From Variovorax sp. 770b2 (lineage in GTDB: Bacteria > Pseudomonadota > Gammaproteobacteria > Burkholderiales > Burkholderiaceae_C), in contig NZ_FOXJ01000001.1 of NCBI RefSeq assembly GCF_900115685.1, positions 434,001 to 498,000 on the forward strand: DNA of 64,000 nucleotides, given 5' to 3'. This document shows, piece by piece, positions 24,469-33,546 of the stretch. The stretch's first letter is position 1. Each line of letters opens with the position of its first letter. The translations under genes and the position numbers were made by a program. The notes under the pieces were generated by a model. The model worked only from the letters and a program-made list of their open reading frames with translations. It did not search any database and was not told the origin of the DNA.

Positions 24469-27273
24469 TTATGCCCCCTCGGGAATGGCCTCGGCGGGCG
24501 CCATGCGGATCATGCGTTTGAGCTCCGGAATGCACGAGCCGCAGTTCGTGCCGCATTTCAGCGTTCCCTGCAGGGCGGCCAGCCGCTCGTCGGGCGTGCC
24601 GCCGCAGCGGCCCAGTTCGGCCTGGATCGCCAGGTCGGTCACGTTCAAGCAGGTGCAGACCGGCTTTCCGCGCGATTGCACCGCCAGCGGCGCGCGGGCG
24701 CCGGGCGAGAGCAGCAGCCGGCCGTAGCTCTGCGCGGGCAGTTCCTCCCGCAGCAGCGTGGCGATCCAGGCTTCGGCGCTGGTGTCGCCCGCGAGCAGGA
24801 AGGCTTCCAGGCCGGCGCTCTGGTCGGCGCGGCGCACCAGCCGTGCCGAGCGGCGCTGGCCGCGCCGGCGGTCGGCGTAGCGCAGGGTGTCGGGGCTTTG
24901 CAGGCCGAGCAACCCTTCGATCTGCTCGAGCAACGCATCGGCCGGCGCATCGTGCGCGGCCGCGCGAAACAGGAGGCCGCTGCGCTCGGCGCCCGCCGCG
25001 TCCCTGGTGCTGCCCGAGAACGGCACGCAGGTGGCGAACGGAAACATCGCCATCAGCGGCTGCAGCGTGCGGTGGGCCGCCAGCACCTCGTCGGGGGGCA
25101 GCCAACCCATTGCGAGCAGCGACCACGGCAGCTCGGCCTTGAGGATCTTCACCGCCGTGTGCTTGAGTTCCGGCTGCTTCGAGGTGGGGCAGTAGGCCGG
25201 CGTGGTGAGCGCGTTGATGCCGGCCAGCCGCGTGCCGGTCGACGAGCAGCCGCTCAGGTACTCCTCGCCCCAGTGCATTGCGACGAAGGCCTGGCTCAAG
25301 CCGATCTCGGCGCTGCCGCGCGCGGTCAGCAGGATCGAGCCGCGCCTGGATGTCAGGTGCACCAGGTCGCCTTCGCCGATCTGGCGCCGCGCCATGTCCT
25401 GCGGGTTCATCTGCACCATGGGCTCGGCCACGTGGCCGAACAGGCGCGGGGCGGTGCCGGTGCGGCTCATGCCGTGCCACTGGTCGCGCAGGCGCCCGGT
25501 GTTGAGCGAGAAGGGATAGCGCGCCTCGCGGGCCTCGGCCACCGGCGTGTAGGGCGTGTCGGCGAAGCGGGCGCGGCCATCGGGCGTGGGGAACACGCCG
25601 TCTTCGTACAGGCGCACCCGGCCGCTGCTTTCGCCTTCCTTCAGCGGCCATTGCTGCGGGCCGGCGTCGTCGAGCATCGCGTAGCTCAGGCCGGTGATGT
25701 CCAGGTCGCGCCCGCGCGTGGTTTCGCGGTGTTCGTTCCAGACCGATTCGGCGGTGTCGTAGGGAAAGAGCGTGCCCGCACGGCCGAGCCGCTCTTCGAG
25801 GCGGCGCGCGAAGTCCGTGGCGATCGACCAGTCGTGCCGCGTCTCGCCCGGCGCGGCGATGGCAGGGCGCACGCGGGAGATGCGGCGCTCGCTGTTGGTC
25901 ACGCTGCCGTCCTTCTCGCCCCAGGTGGTGGCGGGCAGCAGCAGGTCGGCGAAGGCGCAGGTGGCGGTGGTGGAGAAGGCCTCCTGCACCACCACGAATT
26001 CGGCGCGCTCCAGCGCGCGGCGTACCGTGGCCTGGTCGGGCATCGACTGGGCGGGGTTGGTGCAGGCGATCCACAGCGCGCGGATCTCGCCGTCGGCGGC
26101 GGCCTGGAACATGTCCACGGCCGTCTTGCCGGGCTTCGATGGCACCGAGGGCACGCCCCAGAGCGCGGCCACCTCGGCGCGGTGCGCGGGGTTGGCCAGG
26201 TCGCGGTGCGCGCTCAGCAGGTTGGCCAGGCCGCCCACTTCGCGCCCCCCCATCGCATTGGGCTGGCCGGTGAGCGAGAACGGGCCGGCGCCGGGCTTGC
26301 CGATCTGGCCGGTGGCCAGGTGCAGGTTGATCAGCGCGGCATTCTTCGCCGTGCCGCTCGCGGACTGGTTCAGGCCCTGGCAATAGAGGCTCAGCGTGGC
26401 GGGGGAGGTGGCGAACAGGCGCGCAGCCGCCATCAGGTCGTCCTTCGAGATGCCGCAGACCTGCGCCACCTTGTCGGGCGTGCATTCGCGCACCGTGGCC
26501 TTCAGCGCATCGAAGCCGCTGGTGTGGGCCGCGATGTACTTCGCATCGGTCCAGCCTTCCCACAGCATCAGGTGCAGCATGCCGTTGAACAGCATCACAT
26601 CGGTGCCGGGCTGGATCGGCAGGAACAGGTCGGCGATTTCGACCGTGTCGGTGCGGCGCGGGTCGGCCACGACGATCTTGAGCGCGGGGTTCGCGGCCTT
26701 CGCATCCTCGATGCGGCGAAAAAGAATCGGATGCGCCCACGCGGTGTTGCTGCCCACGATGAAAAGGCACTCGGCATGCTTCAGGTCGTCGTAGCAGGCC
26801 GGTGGCGCGTCGGCGCCCAGCGTCTGCTTGTAGCCGGCAACGGCGCTGCTCATGCACAGGCGCGAGTTCGTGTCCACGTTGTTGGTGCCGACCAGGCCCT
26901 TGGCGAGCTTGTTGAAGACGTAGTAGTCCTCCGTCAGCAACTGGCCCGAGATGTAGAAGCCGACAGCGTCCGGCCCATGGTCCTGAATGACCTGCGCGAA
27001 CTTGCCCGCGGCGTTGTCCAGCGCCGTGTCCCATGAAACGACCATCGGCGCCTCCCCGCGCACGATGCGTTGCAGCGGCTGCAGCAGCCGCGCCTGCAGC
27101 GTGACCGGCGCGCTGGCCGTCAGGTGCAGCGTCGAGCCCTTGGTGCAGAGGCGCCCGAAGTTGGCCGGGTGGTCGGGGTCGCCGCGCACGCCGGTGATCT
27201 GCGCGCCGTCGGATTCGATGATCACGCCGCAGCCGACGCCGCAATAGGGGCAGGTGGAGCGCGTATCAGCCAT
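24469..27273 (-). CDS. nasA: Assimilatory nitrate reductase catalytic subunit
   Basis: This 934-aa cytoplasmic molybdoenzyme reduces nitrate to nitrite. The N-terminus carries a [4Fe-4S] motif CPYCGVGC with a later C in FGRLC. The molybdopterin-guanine-dinucleotide domains follow (ADPRRTDT, the GLNQSASGTAKN region, and EPMVQMNPQDMA with HLTSRRG near the C-terminal barrel). The last 60 residues form a BFD-type [2Fe-2S] domain (CTCLNV and CGTNCGSC). ATG at 27273 is preferred; a GTG at 27312 would add 13 residues. The ATG has no good ribosome-binding site of its own and overlaps the stop of a short upstream relic frame, suggesting coupling. Confidence 0.93.
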   Translation of the reverse strand: MADTRSTCPYCGVGCGVIIESDGAQITGVRGDPDHPANFGRLCTKGSTLHLTASAPVTLQARLLQPLQRIVRGEAPMVVSWDTALDNAAGKFAQVIQDHGPDAVGFYISGQLLTEDYYVFNKLAKGLVGTNNVDTNSRLCMSSAVAGYKQTLGADAPPACYDDLKHAECLFIVGSNTAWAHPILFRRIEDAKAANPALKIVVADPRRTDTVEIADLFLPIQPGTDVMLFNGMLHLMLWEGWTDAKYIAAHTSGFDALKATVRECTPDKVAQVCGISKDDLMAAARLFATSPATLSLYCQGLNQSASGTAKNAALINLHLATGQIGKPGAGPFSLTGQPNAMGGREVGGLANLLSAHRDLANPAHRAEVAALWGVPSVPSKPGKTAVDMFQAAADGEIRALWIACTNPAQSMPDQATVRRALERAEFVVVQEAFSTTATCAFADLLLPATTWGEKDGSVTNSERRISRVRPAIAAPGETRHDWSIATDFARRLEERLGRAGTLFPYDTAESVWNEHRETTRGRDLDITGLSYAMLDDAGPQQWPLKEGESSGRVRLYEDGVFPTPDGRARFADTPYTPVAEAREARYPFSLNTGRLRDQWHGMSRTGTAPRLFGHVAEPMVQMNPQDMARRQIGEGDLVHLTSRRGSILLTARGSAEIGLSQAFVAMHWGEEYLSGCSSTGTRLAGINALTTPAYCPTSKQPELKHTAVKILKAELPWSLLAMGWLPPDEVLAAHRTLQPLMAMFPFATCVPFSGSTRDAAGAERSGLLFRAAAHDAPADALLEQIEGLLGLQSPDTLRYADRRRGQRRSARLVRRADQSAGLEAFLLAGDTSAEAWIATLLREELPAQSYGRLLLSPGARAPLAVQSRGKPVCTCLNVTDLAIQAELGRCGGTPDERLAALQGTLKCGTNCGSCIPELKRMIRMAPAEAIPEGA
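27229..27264. repeat. 36-bp direct repeat, copy inside nasA
   Basis: This 36-bp block encodes the STCPYCGVGC part of NasA and is identical to 27341-27376, 112 bases away. Identity at DNA level points to a recent local duplication. Confidence 0.9.
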
Positions 27274-27388
27274 GGCGTGAGGAGTGAAGGAGGCTGCGGC
27301 GTTCACATTCACCGCACAGCGGACCGCCGCAGGCGAGTCCGCAGCCGACGCCGCAATAGGGGCAGGTGGAGCGCGTCTCTTGCACCAT
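27266..27388 (-). pseudogene. Relic duplicate of the nasA 5' end (possible 40-aa leader peptide)
   Basis: This frame starts with ATG at 27388, 7 bases after the nirD stop, and reads MVQETRSTCPYCGVGCG, a typical NasA start. It then diverges into a short Cys-rich tail and stops at 27266. The tail overlaps the nasA ATG, giving ATGGCTGA with the relic's TGA 2 bases past that ATG. It looks like the original nasA start, cut off by a 112-base tandem duplication or insertion. Because the real nasA lacks a clear ribosome-binding site, the relic may still be translated and feed ribosomes into nasA. Leader function is inference. Confidence 0.65.
27341..27376. repeat. 36-bp direct repeat, copy in the relic upstream of nasA
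   Basis: This is the second perfect copy of the block at 27229-27264. It encodes the same Cys motif but in the truncated upstream frame. Confidence 0.9.
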
Positions 27389-27395
27389 GGTCGAT

Positions 27396-27800
27396 TCAGC
27401 TTTCTTCGGTGGACAAGATGGCCATCGTGGCGAAGGGCCTGGGCCCCGCGACCGGGCGTTCCAGGTCGATGGCGTGCGTCGCGAGCTCGCCCGCGTCCAG
27501 GTGGACGATGCCACCTTCCACTTTCACCGCGAACTTCGGCGTGCAGCCTTCATCGGGCGACTTCGCGCAGCCGTCGTCCAGCCCGAGGGTCCAGTTGTGC
27601 AGCGGGCAGGCCACGCTGGTGCCGAACACGATGCCCTGGCTCAGCGGGCCGCCCTTGTGCGGGCAGCGGTCGAGCAGCGCGAAGACCTGGTCCTCGGCAT
27701 TGCGGAACACGGCGACGTCCACCCCCGCGGGCCGCGCCACACGCCGGGCGCCGAGCACGGGGATGTCGTCGATGCGGCAGATGGCTTTCCATTCGCTCAT
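27396..27800 (-). CDS. nirD: Nitrite reductase (NADH) small subunit
   Basis: This 134-aa Rieske-type protein pairs with NirB. The Rieske ligands look intact: CPHKGGPLSQG (about residues 42-52) and CPLHNW (about 63-68), so this NirD probably carries a [2Fe-2S] cluster, unlike the E. coli subunit. The ATG at 27800 (MSEWKAICRIDDIP) has AAAGGA upstream and follows the nirB stop by 13 bases. Eleven extra residues are possible in frame but would overlap nirB. Confidence 0.9.
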   Translation of the reverse strand: MSEWKAICRIDDIPVLGARRVARPAGVDVAVFRNAEDQVFALLDRCPHKGGPLSQGIVFGTSVACPLHNWTLGLDDGCAKSPDEGCTPKFAVKVEGGIVHLDAGELATHAIDLERPVAGPRPFATMAILSTEES

Positions 27801-27813
27801 GGCAGGCGTCCTT

Positions 27814-30279
27814 TCAGGCGGGGTGGATGGCATCGGCCGGCACCATCGGCACCGACAGCGGCGCGAACTGCCGCACGTCCACCGAGGCCTCGGCCGACTC
27901 GAACCACGGATCGGGCTCGCCGTCGAGCGCGAACTGCAGCCGCTCCCAGAGCGCCTTGCGGCCTTCCGCGTCTTCGAGGATCTTTTTCTTCACGTGGTCC
28001 AGGCCCACGCGCGAGATGTAGTGCACCGTGCGCTCCAGGTACCAGCCTTCCTCGCGGTACAGCTGCAGGAAGGCGCCCGCGTGCTCCATCACCTCGGCGG
28101 CCGTCTTCACCTTCACGAGGAACTGCGCCACCTCGGTCTTGATGCCGCCGTTGCCGCCCACGTAGAGCTCCCAGCCCGAGTCGACGCCGATGACGCCCAC
28201 GTCCTTGATGCCGGCTTCGGCGCAGTTGCGCGGACAGCCGGACACGGCCAGCTTCACCTTGTGCGGCGAGTACATGGCCCAGAGCGCGCGCTCCAGGTCC
28301 TTGCCCATCTGCGTGCTGTCCTGCGTGCCGAAGCGGCACCACTCGCTGCCCACGCAGGTCTTCACCGTTCGCAGCGACTTGGCGTAGGCGAAGCCCGAGG
28401 GCATGCCGATGTCCTTCCACACGCCTTCCAGGTCCTCCTTCTTCACGCCCAGCAGGTCGATGCGCTGGCCGCCGGTGACCTTGACGGTCGGAATCCTGTA
28501 CTTGTCGGCCGCGTCCGCAATGCGCCGCAGCTCGTCGGGCGTGGTATGGCCGCCCCACATGCGCGGAATGACCGAGTAGGTGCCGTCCTTCTGGATGTTC
28601 GCGTGGCTGCGCTCGTTGACGAAGCGGCTTTGCGGGTCGTCCTTCGCCTCCTTGGGCCAGGTGCTGATCAGGTAGTAGTTGACGGCCGGGCGGCAGGTGG
28701 CGCAGCCGTTGGGCGTGCGCCAGCCGAGGTTGCGGTAGACCTCGTCGTGCGTGAGCCAGTGGTCCTTGCGGATCGCGTCGCGCACGTCCTGGTGGCTCGC
28801 ATCGGTGCAGCCGCAGATGGCCTTCTTCTTCGGCGTGGCCGAGTAGTCGCCGCCCGCGGTGAACATCAGGATCTGCTCGACCAAACCGGTGCACGAGCCG
28901 CAGCTGGCGCTCGCCTTGGTGTGCTTCTTCACCTCGTCGAGCGTGAAGAGGCCCTTGTCCTTGATCGCCTTGCAGATGGTGCCCTTGCTCACGCCGTTGC
29001 AGCCGCACACCTCGGCATCGTCGGGCATGCTCGCGGCCTTGTTGTGGCCCTCGTGGCCGGTGTCGCCGATGTTCGATTCGCCGAACATCAGCCTGTCGCG
29101 GATGTCGTGCACGCTGCGGCCATCGCGCAGCAGCTTGAAGTACCAGCTGCCATCGACTGTGTCGCCGTAGAGGCAGGCGCCGACCAGCTTGTCGTCCTTG
29201 AGCACCAGCTTCTTATAGACGCCGCCGAAGGGGTCGCTCATCACGATTTCCTCGGTGCCTTCGCCGCCCATGAATTCACCGGCGCTGAAGAGGTCGATGC
29301 CCGTCACCTTGAGCTTGGTGGAGGTGAGCGAGCCCAGGTAGCGGCCGATGCCGAACTGCGCCAGGTGGTTGGCCGCAACCTTGGCCTGTTCGAACAATGG
29401 TGCGACCAGGCCGTAGGCGATGCCGCGGTGCGCCGCGCATTCGCCCACCGAGTAGATGCGCGCATCGGTCACGGTCTGCAGGGTGTCGGTGACCACGATG
29501 CCGCGGTTGCAGTGCAGACGCATCTTCTCGGCCAGCTCGACGTTGGGGCGGATGCCCACGGCCATGACCACCAGGTCGGCCGCGACCTCGGTGCCGTCCT
29601 TGAAGCGGATGGCCTTGACGCGGCCCTCTTCGTTGCCCACCATGTCCTGCGTCTGCGCGCCCATCAGGAACTTGAGGCCACGGTCTTCGAGCGACTTCTG
29701 CAGCAGCTTGCCCGCCACGTCGTCCAGCTGGCGCTCCATGAGCCAGGGCATGACGTGCACCACGGTCACCTTCATGCCGCGCAGCATGAGACCGTTGGCC
29801 GCTTCCAGGCCCAGGAGGCCGCCGCCGATGACCACCGCGTTCTTGTGCGTGCGCGCGGTCTCGATCATGTAGTCGGTGTCGGCGATGTCGCGGTAGGCGA
29901 TCACGCCCTTCAGGTCCTTGCCGGGCACGGGCAGCATGAAGGGGTTGGAGCCGGTGCACATCAGCAGGCGGTCGTAAGGTGCCTCGGTGCCGTCCTCGGC
30001 GCGCACGATGCGCTTGACGCGGTCGACCTCGACCACCTTCTTGCCGGCGTGCAGGGTGATGTGGTTGTCGCTGTACCACTCCCAGCTGTTGAGCACGATC
30101 TCCTCGACCGTCTGCTCGCCCGCGAGCACGGGCGACAGCAGGATGCGGTTGTAGTTGGGGTGCGGCTCCGCGCCGAAGACGGTGATGTCGTAGAGGTCGG
30201 GCGCGATCTTCAGGAGCTCTTCGAGCGTGCGCACGCCGGCCATGCCGTTGCCGACCATCACGAGTTTCATTTTCTTCAT
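27814..30279 (-). CDS. nirB: Nitrite reductase (NADH) large subunit
   Basis: This 821-aa cytoplasmic enzyme makes ammonia from nitrite with NADH. The N-terminal FAD/NAD Rossmann domains span about residues 1-400 (VGNGMAG, VVIGGGLLGLEAA). Two BFD-type [2Fe-2S] segments follow (CGCNGVSKGTICKAI with CGSC, and CGCTDASHQDVRDAI with CATC). The siroheme/[4Fe-4S] domain has the ligands TCVGSEWCRFG and SGCPRNCAEAG. It heads the catalytic part of the nitrate operon. The siroheme comes from the cobA product at the operon end. Length is typical for the family. Confidence 0.95.
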   Translation of the reverse strand: MKKMKLVMVGNGMAGVRTLEELLKIAPDLYDITVFGAEPHPNYNRILLSPVLAGEQTVEEIVLNSWEWYSDNHITLHAGKKVVEVDRVKRIVRAEDGTEAPYDRLLMCTGSNPFMLPVPGKDLKGVIAYRDIADTDYMIETARTHKNAVVIGGGLLGLEAANGLMLRGMKVTVVHVMPWLMERQLDDVAGKLLQKSLEDRGLKFLMGAQTQDMVGNEEGRVKAIRFKDGTEVAADLVVMAVGIRPNVELAEKMRLHCNRGIVVTDTLQTVTDARIYSVGECAAHRGIAYGLVAPLFEQAKVAANHLAQFGIGRYLGSLTSTKLKVTGIDLFSAGEFMGGEGTEEIVMSDPFGGVYKKLVLKDDKLVGACLYGDTVDGSWYFKLLRDGRSVHDIRDRLMFGESNIGDTGHEGHNKAASMPDDAEVCGCNGVSKGTICKAIKDKGLFTLDEVKKHTKASASCGSCTGLVEQILMFTAGGDYSATPKKKAICGCTDASHQDVRDAIRKDHWLTHDEVYRNLGWRTPNGCATCRPAVNYYLISTWPKEAKDDPQSRFVNERSHANIQKDGTYSVIPRMWGGHTTPDELRRIADAADKYRIPTVKVTGGQRIDLLGVKKEDLEGVWKDIGMPSGFAYAKSLRTVKTCVGSEWCRFGTQDSTQMGKDLERALWAMYSPHKVKLAVSGCPRNCAEAGIKDVGVIGVDSGWELYVGGNGGIKTEVAQFLVKVKTAAEVMEHAGAFLQLYREEGWYLERTVHYISRVGLDHVKKKILEDAEGRKALWERLQFALDGEPDPWFESAEASVDVRQFAPLSVPMVPADAIHPA

Positions 30280-30390
30280 GGGGCTGGACCTTTCCTTGAA
30301 ATCAAGCGAACGAGAGCCCGCGGCGCGCTCGCACTCGCGCCGTCGTCGTGGGGCAGAGGTCGTGACGCCGGTCGACCGGCTGCCGCTGCG

Positions 30391-31200
30391 TCAGGCTGCG
30401 GTTTTCTCTACATGCGCCTGGCGCGTGTAGAGGAAATCGATCACCGCCTTGCGCGCATGCACATAAGCCGGGTCTTCCGCCAGCTCGACGCGGTTGCGCG
30501 GGCGCGCGATGTCCACCGCCAGCACGTCGCCGATGGTGGCGGCCGGACCGTTGGTGAGCATTACGATGCGGTCGCTCAGGAGCACGGCTTCGTCCACGTC
30601 GTGCGTGACCATGACCACGGTGCTGTGCGTCTTCTGCACGATGGCGAGCAGTTCGTCCTGCAGCTTGGCGCGGGTGAGTGCGTCCAGGGCGCCGAAGGGT
30701 TCGTCCATCAGCAGCACCTTGGGCTCCATCGACAGCGCCCGGGCGATGCCCACGCGCTGCTTCATGCCGCCGGAGATTTCGCCGGGGCGCTTCTGCGCGG
30801 CGGGCGTAAGGCCGACGAGCGCCAGTGCCGCATCGGTGCGCTCGCGCAGTTGCGCCTTGCTCTCCGTCGCTGCGAACACGCGTTCGACCGCGAGGTACAC
30901 GTTCTCGAAGCAGGTGAGCCAAGGCAAGAGCGAATGGTTCTGGAACACGACGGCGCGCTCGGGCCCGGGGCCCTTGATTTCCTTGTTCGCGCAAAGGAGC
31001 ACGCCCTGCGTCGGCGTCGTGAGCCCGGCGATCAGGTTCAGCAGCGTCGACTTGCCGCAGCCCGAGTGCCCGATGAGCGTGATGAACTCGCCCTTGGCGA
31101 CGTTCAGGTTGATGTTGCGCAGCGCGAGGAAGCTGCCCTTTGCAGTCTTGAAGCGCTGCTCGACGTCGCGGATCTCGATGTACTTCGAATCGTCGTTCAT
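30391..31200 (-). CDS. Nitrate ABC transporter ATP-binding protein (NrtD-like)
   Basis: This 269-aa ATPase has Walker A GHSGCGKST, Q-loop VFQNHSLLPWLT, signature ISGGMKQRVGIARAL and Walker B VLLMDEPFGALD, with the switch His in VTHDVDEA. Sequence style and place, directly after the NrtB-like permease, make it the nitrate importer ATPase. It is a single NrtD-type subunit, not the NrtC fusion with a binding domain. It starts 55 bases after the permease stop. A 111-base gap before nirB shows no recognisable element. Confidence 0.88.
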   Translation of the reverse strand: MNDDSKYIEIRDVEQRFKTAKGSFLALRNINLNVAKGEFITLIGHSGCGKSTLLNLIAGLTTPTQGVLLCANKEIKGPGPERAVVFQNHSLLPWLTCFENVYLAVERVFAATESKAQLRERTDAALALVGLTPAAQKRPGEISGGMKQRVGIARALSMEPKVLLMDEPFGALDALTRAKLQDELLAIVQKTHSTVVMVTHDVDEAVLLSDRIVMLTNGPAATIGDVLAVDIARPRNRVELAEDPAYVHARKAVIDFLYTRQAHVEKTAA

Positions 31201-31255
31201 TGCAAACCTCCGCGCAGCAGCGCTGCGGTATTCGCCTTCGGAGCGGCCGTGCGGC

Positions 31256-32176
31256 TCATGACTTCACCTCTTCGAACGTGAATGCGGTGGCCAGCTTGAT
31301 GAGCGCGAACTCCAGCACCAGGCCGACGATGCCGATCACGAAGATCGCGATGATGATGTTGGCGACGTTCAGGTTGTTCCACTCGTCCCACACCCAGAAG
31401 CCGATGCCCACGCCGCCGGTCAGCATCTCGGCCGCGACGATCACCAGCCACGCGGTGCCCACCGCCAGGCGAACGCCGGTGAGCATGTAGGGCAACACGG
31501 CGGGGAAGAGGATCTTGGTGAGGATCTTCCACTCGGACAGGTTGAGCACCTTGGCCACGTTCATGTAGTCGCTCGGCACGCGCTGCACGCCCACGGCGGT
31601 GTTGATGACCATCGGCCAGATCGAGCAGATGAAGATGGTCCAGATGGCCGCTGGGTTCGCGCCCTTGAACACCAGGAGGCCGATGGGCAGCCACGCGAGC
31701 GGCGACACCGGGCGCAAGAGGCTGATCAGCGGATTGAACATGCGCGCGAGGAACTCGAAGCGCCCGATCGCGAAGCCCGCCGGAATGCCCACCAGCGCCG
31801 CGAGGCCGAAGCCCAGCGCCACGCGCTGCAGCGACGAGAGCACGTTCCAGCCCACGCCCTGGTCGTTCGGGCCGTTGCTGTAGAACGGATCGCTGAACAC
31901 CGTCGTCGCCTGCTGCCAGGTGGCCGCCGGCGAGGGGAAACCGGTGGTGCTCTTCATGGCCACGATTTCCCAGATCAGCACCAGCAGGCCGAAGCCCGCG
32001 AGCGGCGGCAGCACGCGCATCCAGAAGGCGCGAAAGTCCAGGGGCGTTCGTTGCTTCGGCTGCTTCTGCGCTTCGGCAAGCGGAGCAGGCGGGGGGAGCG
32101 TTTCGGTACGGCCCTCTCCCGCGCGCGGGAGGGGAAGGGGGGCCTCGACAGGCGAATGAAAGACGGCGCTGACCAT
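31256..32176 (-). CDS. nrtB: Nitrate ABC transporter permease
   Basis: This 306-aa inner-membrane permease of the NrtB/SsuC/TauC type has about six helices and an EAA-like loop (VQRVPSDYMNVAKVLNLSEWKILTKILFPAVLPYMLTGVRLAVG). ATG at 32176 is chosen because GGGAG lies 7 bases upstream; an earlier ATG at 32194 would overlap nrtA. The first 40 or so residues before the first helix are Pro-rich (PLPLPRAGEG) and coincide with a perfect 16-bp palindrome, so they look repeat-derived. Confidence 0.88.
   Translation of the reverse strand: MVSAVFHSPVEAPLPLPRAGEGRTETLPPPAPLAEAQKQPKQRTPLDFRAFWMRVLPPLAGFGLLVLIWEIVAMKSTTGFPSPAATWQQATTVFSDPFYSNGPNDQGVGWNVLSSLQRVALGFGLAALVGIPAGFAIGRFEFLARMFNPLISLLRPVSPLAWLPIGLLVFKGANPAAIWTIFICSIWPMVINTAVGVQRVPSDYMNVAKVLNLSEWKILTKILFPAVLPYMLTGVRLAVGTAWLVIVAAEMLTGGVGIGFWVWDEWNNLNVANIIIAIFVIGIVGLVLEFALIKLATAFTFEEVKS
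32116..32131. repeat. 16-bp perfect palindrome within the nrtB 5' coding region
   Basis: CTCCCGCGCGCGGGAG is self-complementary and sits in a C/G-rich block read as the Pro-rich NrtB N-terminus. It resembles the hairpin of common genomic intergenic repeats. Confidence 0.5.
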
Positions 32177-32186
32177 GTCGTTCTCC

Positions 32187-33431
32187 CTATGCATGGATCT
32201 TGAAGGAGTCGGCGTACTTCTTCGGGTCCTTGCCGTCCCAGACGGTGCCGTCCATCAGCTTGCTGGTGCGCATCGGGTCCTTGGGCACGCTCACCTTCAT
32301 GGCGCCGGCTACGTCCTTGTACATGTCGATCTGGTTGATCTGCTTGGCCACCGCGAGGTAGTCGGGGTGCTCCTTCAGGATGCCCCAGCGCTTGTGCTGC
32401 GTGAGGAACCACATGCCGTCCGACAGGTAGGGGAAGTTCACCGCGCCGTCGTCGAAGAACTTCATGTGGTTGGGGTCGTCCCAGGTCTTGCCCATGCCGT
32501 TTTCGTAGCGCCCGAGGATGCGCTGGTTGATGGCGTCGACGCTGGTGTTGATGTAGCTCTTCTGGGCCACCGTGTCGGCCATCTTCGCCTTGTTCTGGAG
32601 GTTGGCGTCGATCCACTTGCTGGCCTCCATCACGGCCATCATCACGGCGCGGCAGGTGTTGGGGTTGGCCTTGACGTACTCGGCGCGGGTGCCGAGCACC
32701 TTCTCGGGATGGTCTTTCCAGATGTCCTGCGTGGTGATCGCAGTGACGCCGATCTTGTCGATGATCGCGCGCTGGCCCCAGGGCTCGCCGACGCAGAAAC
32801 CGTCCATGTTGCCCACGCGCATGTTGGCCACCATCTGCGGCGGCGGCACCACGATCACCTTGGCATCGGCCACCGGGCTGATGCCGGCGGAGGCCAGCCA
32901 GTAGTTGAGCCACATCGTGTGGGTGCTGGTGGGGAAGGTGCCGGCGAAGGTGTATTCGCGCTTCTCCTTGGCCATGAGCTTGGCGAGCGACGGCGCGTCC
33001 ACCGCGCCCTTGTCCGCCAGCGCCTTCGACAGCGTGATGGCCTGGCCGTTGCGGTTCAGGCCCATGAGCACCGCCATGTCCTTCTTCGGGCCGCCGACGC
33101 CGACGTGCACACCGTAGACGAGGCCGTAGAGCACGTGGGCCATGTCGAGCTCGCCACTCACGAGCTTGTCGCGCACGCCGGCCCAGCTGGCTTCCTTGCT
33201 GGGAACGATCTTCACGCCGTACTTCTTGTCGATGCCCAGCACCGAGGCCATCACCACGCTGGCGCAGTCGGTCAGCGGGATGAAGCCGATCTTCACTTCT
33301 TCTTTCTCGGGCTTGTCCGAGCCCTGGGCCCAGACGGCGGCGCGCAGCGCGGGGTCGATGCCCACGGCGCCGATGGCGGCGGCTTGCAGTACGCGGCGGC
33401 GGCTGAGGCGGGTTTTCAGCAGGTCGGTCAT
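32187..33431 (-). CDS. nrtA: Nitrate/nitrite ABC transporter substrate-binding protein
   Basis: This 414-aa protein has a twin-arginine signal (SRRRVLQAAAIGAVG) and then the NrtA/CmpA-family body: KIGFIPLTDCASVVMA, a GELDMAHVLYGLVYG pocket segment, GTFPTSTHTMWLNYWLASAGI, and GFCVGEPWGQRAI. It would bind nitrate in the periplasm and pass it to NrtB. ATG at 33431 has GGAG 9 bases upstream. It is the first structural gene of the operon and lies behind the regulated leader. Confidence 0.9.
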   Translation of the reverse strand: MTDLLKTRLSRRRVLQAAAIGAVGIDPALRAAVWAQGSDKPEKEEVKIGFIPLTDCASVVMASVLGIDKKYGVKIVPSKEASWAGVRDKLVSGELDMAHVLYGLVYGVHVGVGGPKKDMAVLMGLNRNGQAITLSKALADKGAVDAPSLAKLMAKEKREYTFAGTFPTSTHTMWLNYWLASAGISPVADAKVIVVPPPQMVANMRVGNMDGFCVGEPWGQRAIIDKIGVTAITTQDIWKDHPEKVLGTRAEYVKANPNTCRAVMMAVMEASKWIDANLQNKAKMADTVAQKSYINTSVDAINQRILGRYENGMGKTWDDPNHMKFFDDGAVNFPYLSDGMWFLTQHKRWGILKEHPDYLAVAKQINQIDMYKDVAGAMKVSVPKDPMRTSKLMDGTVWDGKDPKKYADSFKIHA

Positions 33432-33474
33432 GAGGGCGGGCTCCGGTTGAAGAACGAACAAAAGGCAAAGTCAA

Positions 33475-33546
33475 AAACAAAAAAGGCGTCCCGACCACGC
33501 AGGGGCTGCTCGCGAACGAGAGCCCTTGCGGGATGGGGACGCCTTT
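33475..33546 (-). terminator. Regulated intrinsic terminator in the nrtA leader
   Basis: On the minus strand, AAAGGCGTCCC (33546-33536) pairs perfectly with GGGACGCCTTT (33492-33482), enclosing a second stem GGGCT-CTCG-TTCG-CGAG-C-AGCCC. It is followed by TTTTGTTTTTGA. It lies about 50 bases before nrtA and after its promoter, so it is an attenuator rather than an end-of-gene terminator. Confidence 0.85.

Noticed and set aside
27070..31281. A 1403-codon open frame on the plus strand opposite nasA, nirD and nirB
   Set aside because: It spans several well-supported minus-strand genes, has Arg/His/Ala-biased composition typical of GC-rich shadow frames, and shows no motif.
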